From: Hydra vulgaris
Taxonomy: Eukaryota; Cnidaria; Hydrozoa; Anthoathecata; Hydridae
Reading direction: 5' to 3'
Length of the DNA stretch: 64,000 nucleotides
NCBI RefSeq assembly: GCF_038396675.1
Contig: NC_088921.1
Location: 36,423,501-36,487,500 of the forward strand
Shown: positions 63,931 to 64,000 of the stretch, in pieces
Layout: the number at the start of each line of letters is the position of its first letter
Numbering within the stretch: position 1 is the stretch's first letter
The notes under the pieces: generated by a model
Told to the model about the DNA's origin: nothing
Databases searched by the model: none
The model's input: only the letters and a program-made list of their open reading frames with translations
Made by a program: the position numbers and the translations under genes

Positions 63931-64000
63931 AAAATTCTTCTTAATTCTAATGAGATTAATTTTTAATTTTCTTGTATGTGACCATTTGACAAAATTATCA

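Overview
The window looks like nuclear DNA from a cnidarian, most probably a Hydra species. It is very AT-rich, broken up by long (TA)n arrays, and packed with decayed transposons of families common in Hydra: CR1-like LINEs, hAT, Tc1/mariner, pogo/Tigger-like, TTAA-target MITEs and tRNA-derived SINEs. It also holds spliced animal genes. The organism is inferred from composition and family content, not from a search.

Two host genes can be supported. The first is an intronless cytochrome P450 of the CYP4 type at 21027-22502, minus strand. The second is the 3' part of a DNAI7/CASC1-like axonemal dynein gene, also on the minus strand. I rebuilt it from eight small exons between 62147 and 33439, each flanked by AG/GT splice dinucleotides and joined in one reading frame. 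Six exons lie within 3.6 kb (58601-62147). The last two (44922-45023 and 33439-33576) follow introns of about 13.6 and 11.3 kb, both filled with mobile elements. The 5' exons lie beyond the right edge or were not recognised.

Layout. 1-7.2 kb: a pogo-like remnant split by a SINE, then LINE fragments. 7.26-8.19 kb: a TTAA-flanked MITE. 8.7-11.8 kb: palindromes, an AACGTT-rich repeat field, an intron-bearing repeat and a THAP-like exon. 11.8-13.9 kb: the 5' half of a CR1-like LINE (ORF1 plus endonuclease). 14-18.6 kb: a decayed CxxC-bearing transposon-like ORF, a second LINE ending in an (AAT)n tail, a third LINE C-terminus and a GC-richer 46-bp minisatellite. 19.4-22.5 kb: an unrecognised coding remnant and the P450. 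22.9-31.5 kb: (GT)n/(TA)n arrays, a DDE transposase end and two hAT remnants. 33.4-62.1 kb: the dynein gene. Its introns carry a hAT-like pseudogene with a MITE and SINE nested inside, an unnamed multi-exon ORF family, three Tc1-like elements, a LINE, SINEs, and a 3.5-kb DNA transposon with matching terminal inverted repeats and a spliced transposase gene (54722-58239). 63.4-64 kb: another reverse transcriptase remnant.

The best candidate for something undescribed is the 54722-58239 transposon. It has a D-D-C..H-E-like transposase, 16-bp termini and a second 20-bp inner inverted repeat, but I cannot place its superfamily. The multi-exon ORF family at 38839-42591 is second. Nearly all other coding traces are pseudogenes. 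No prokaryotic operon, CRISPR array, rRNA gene or intact tRNA gene was seen.
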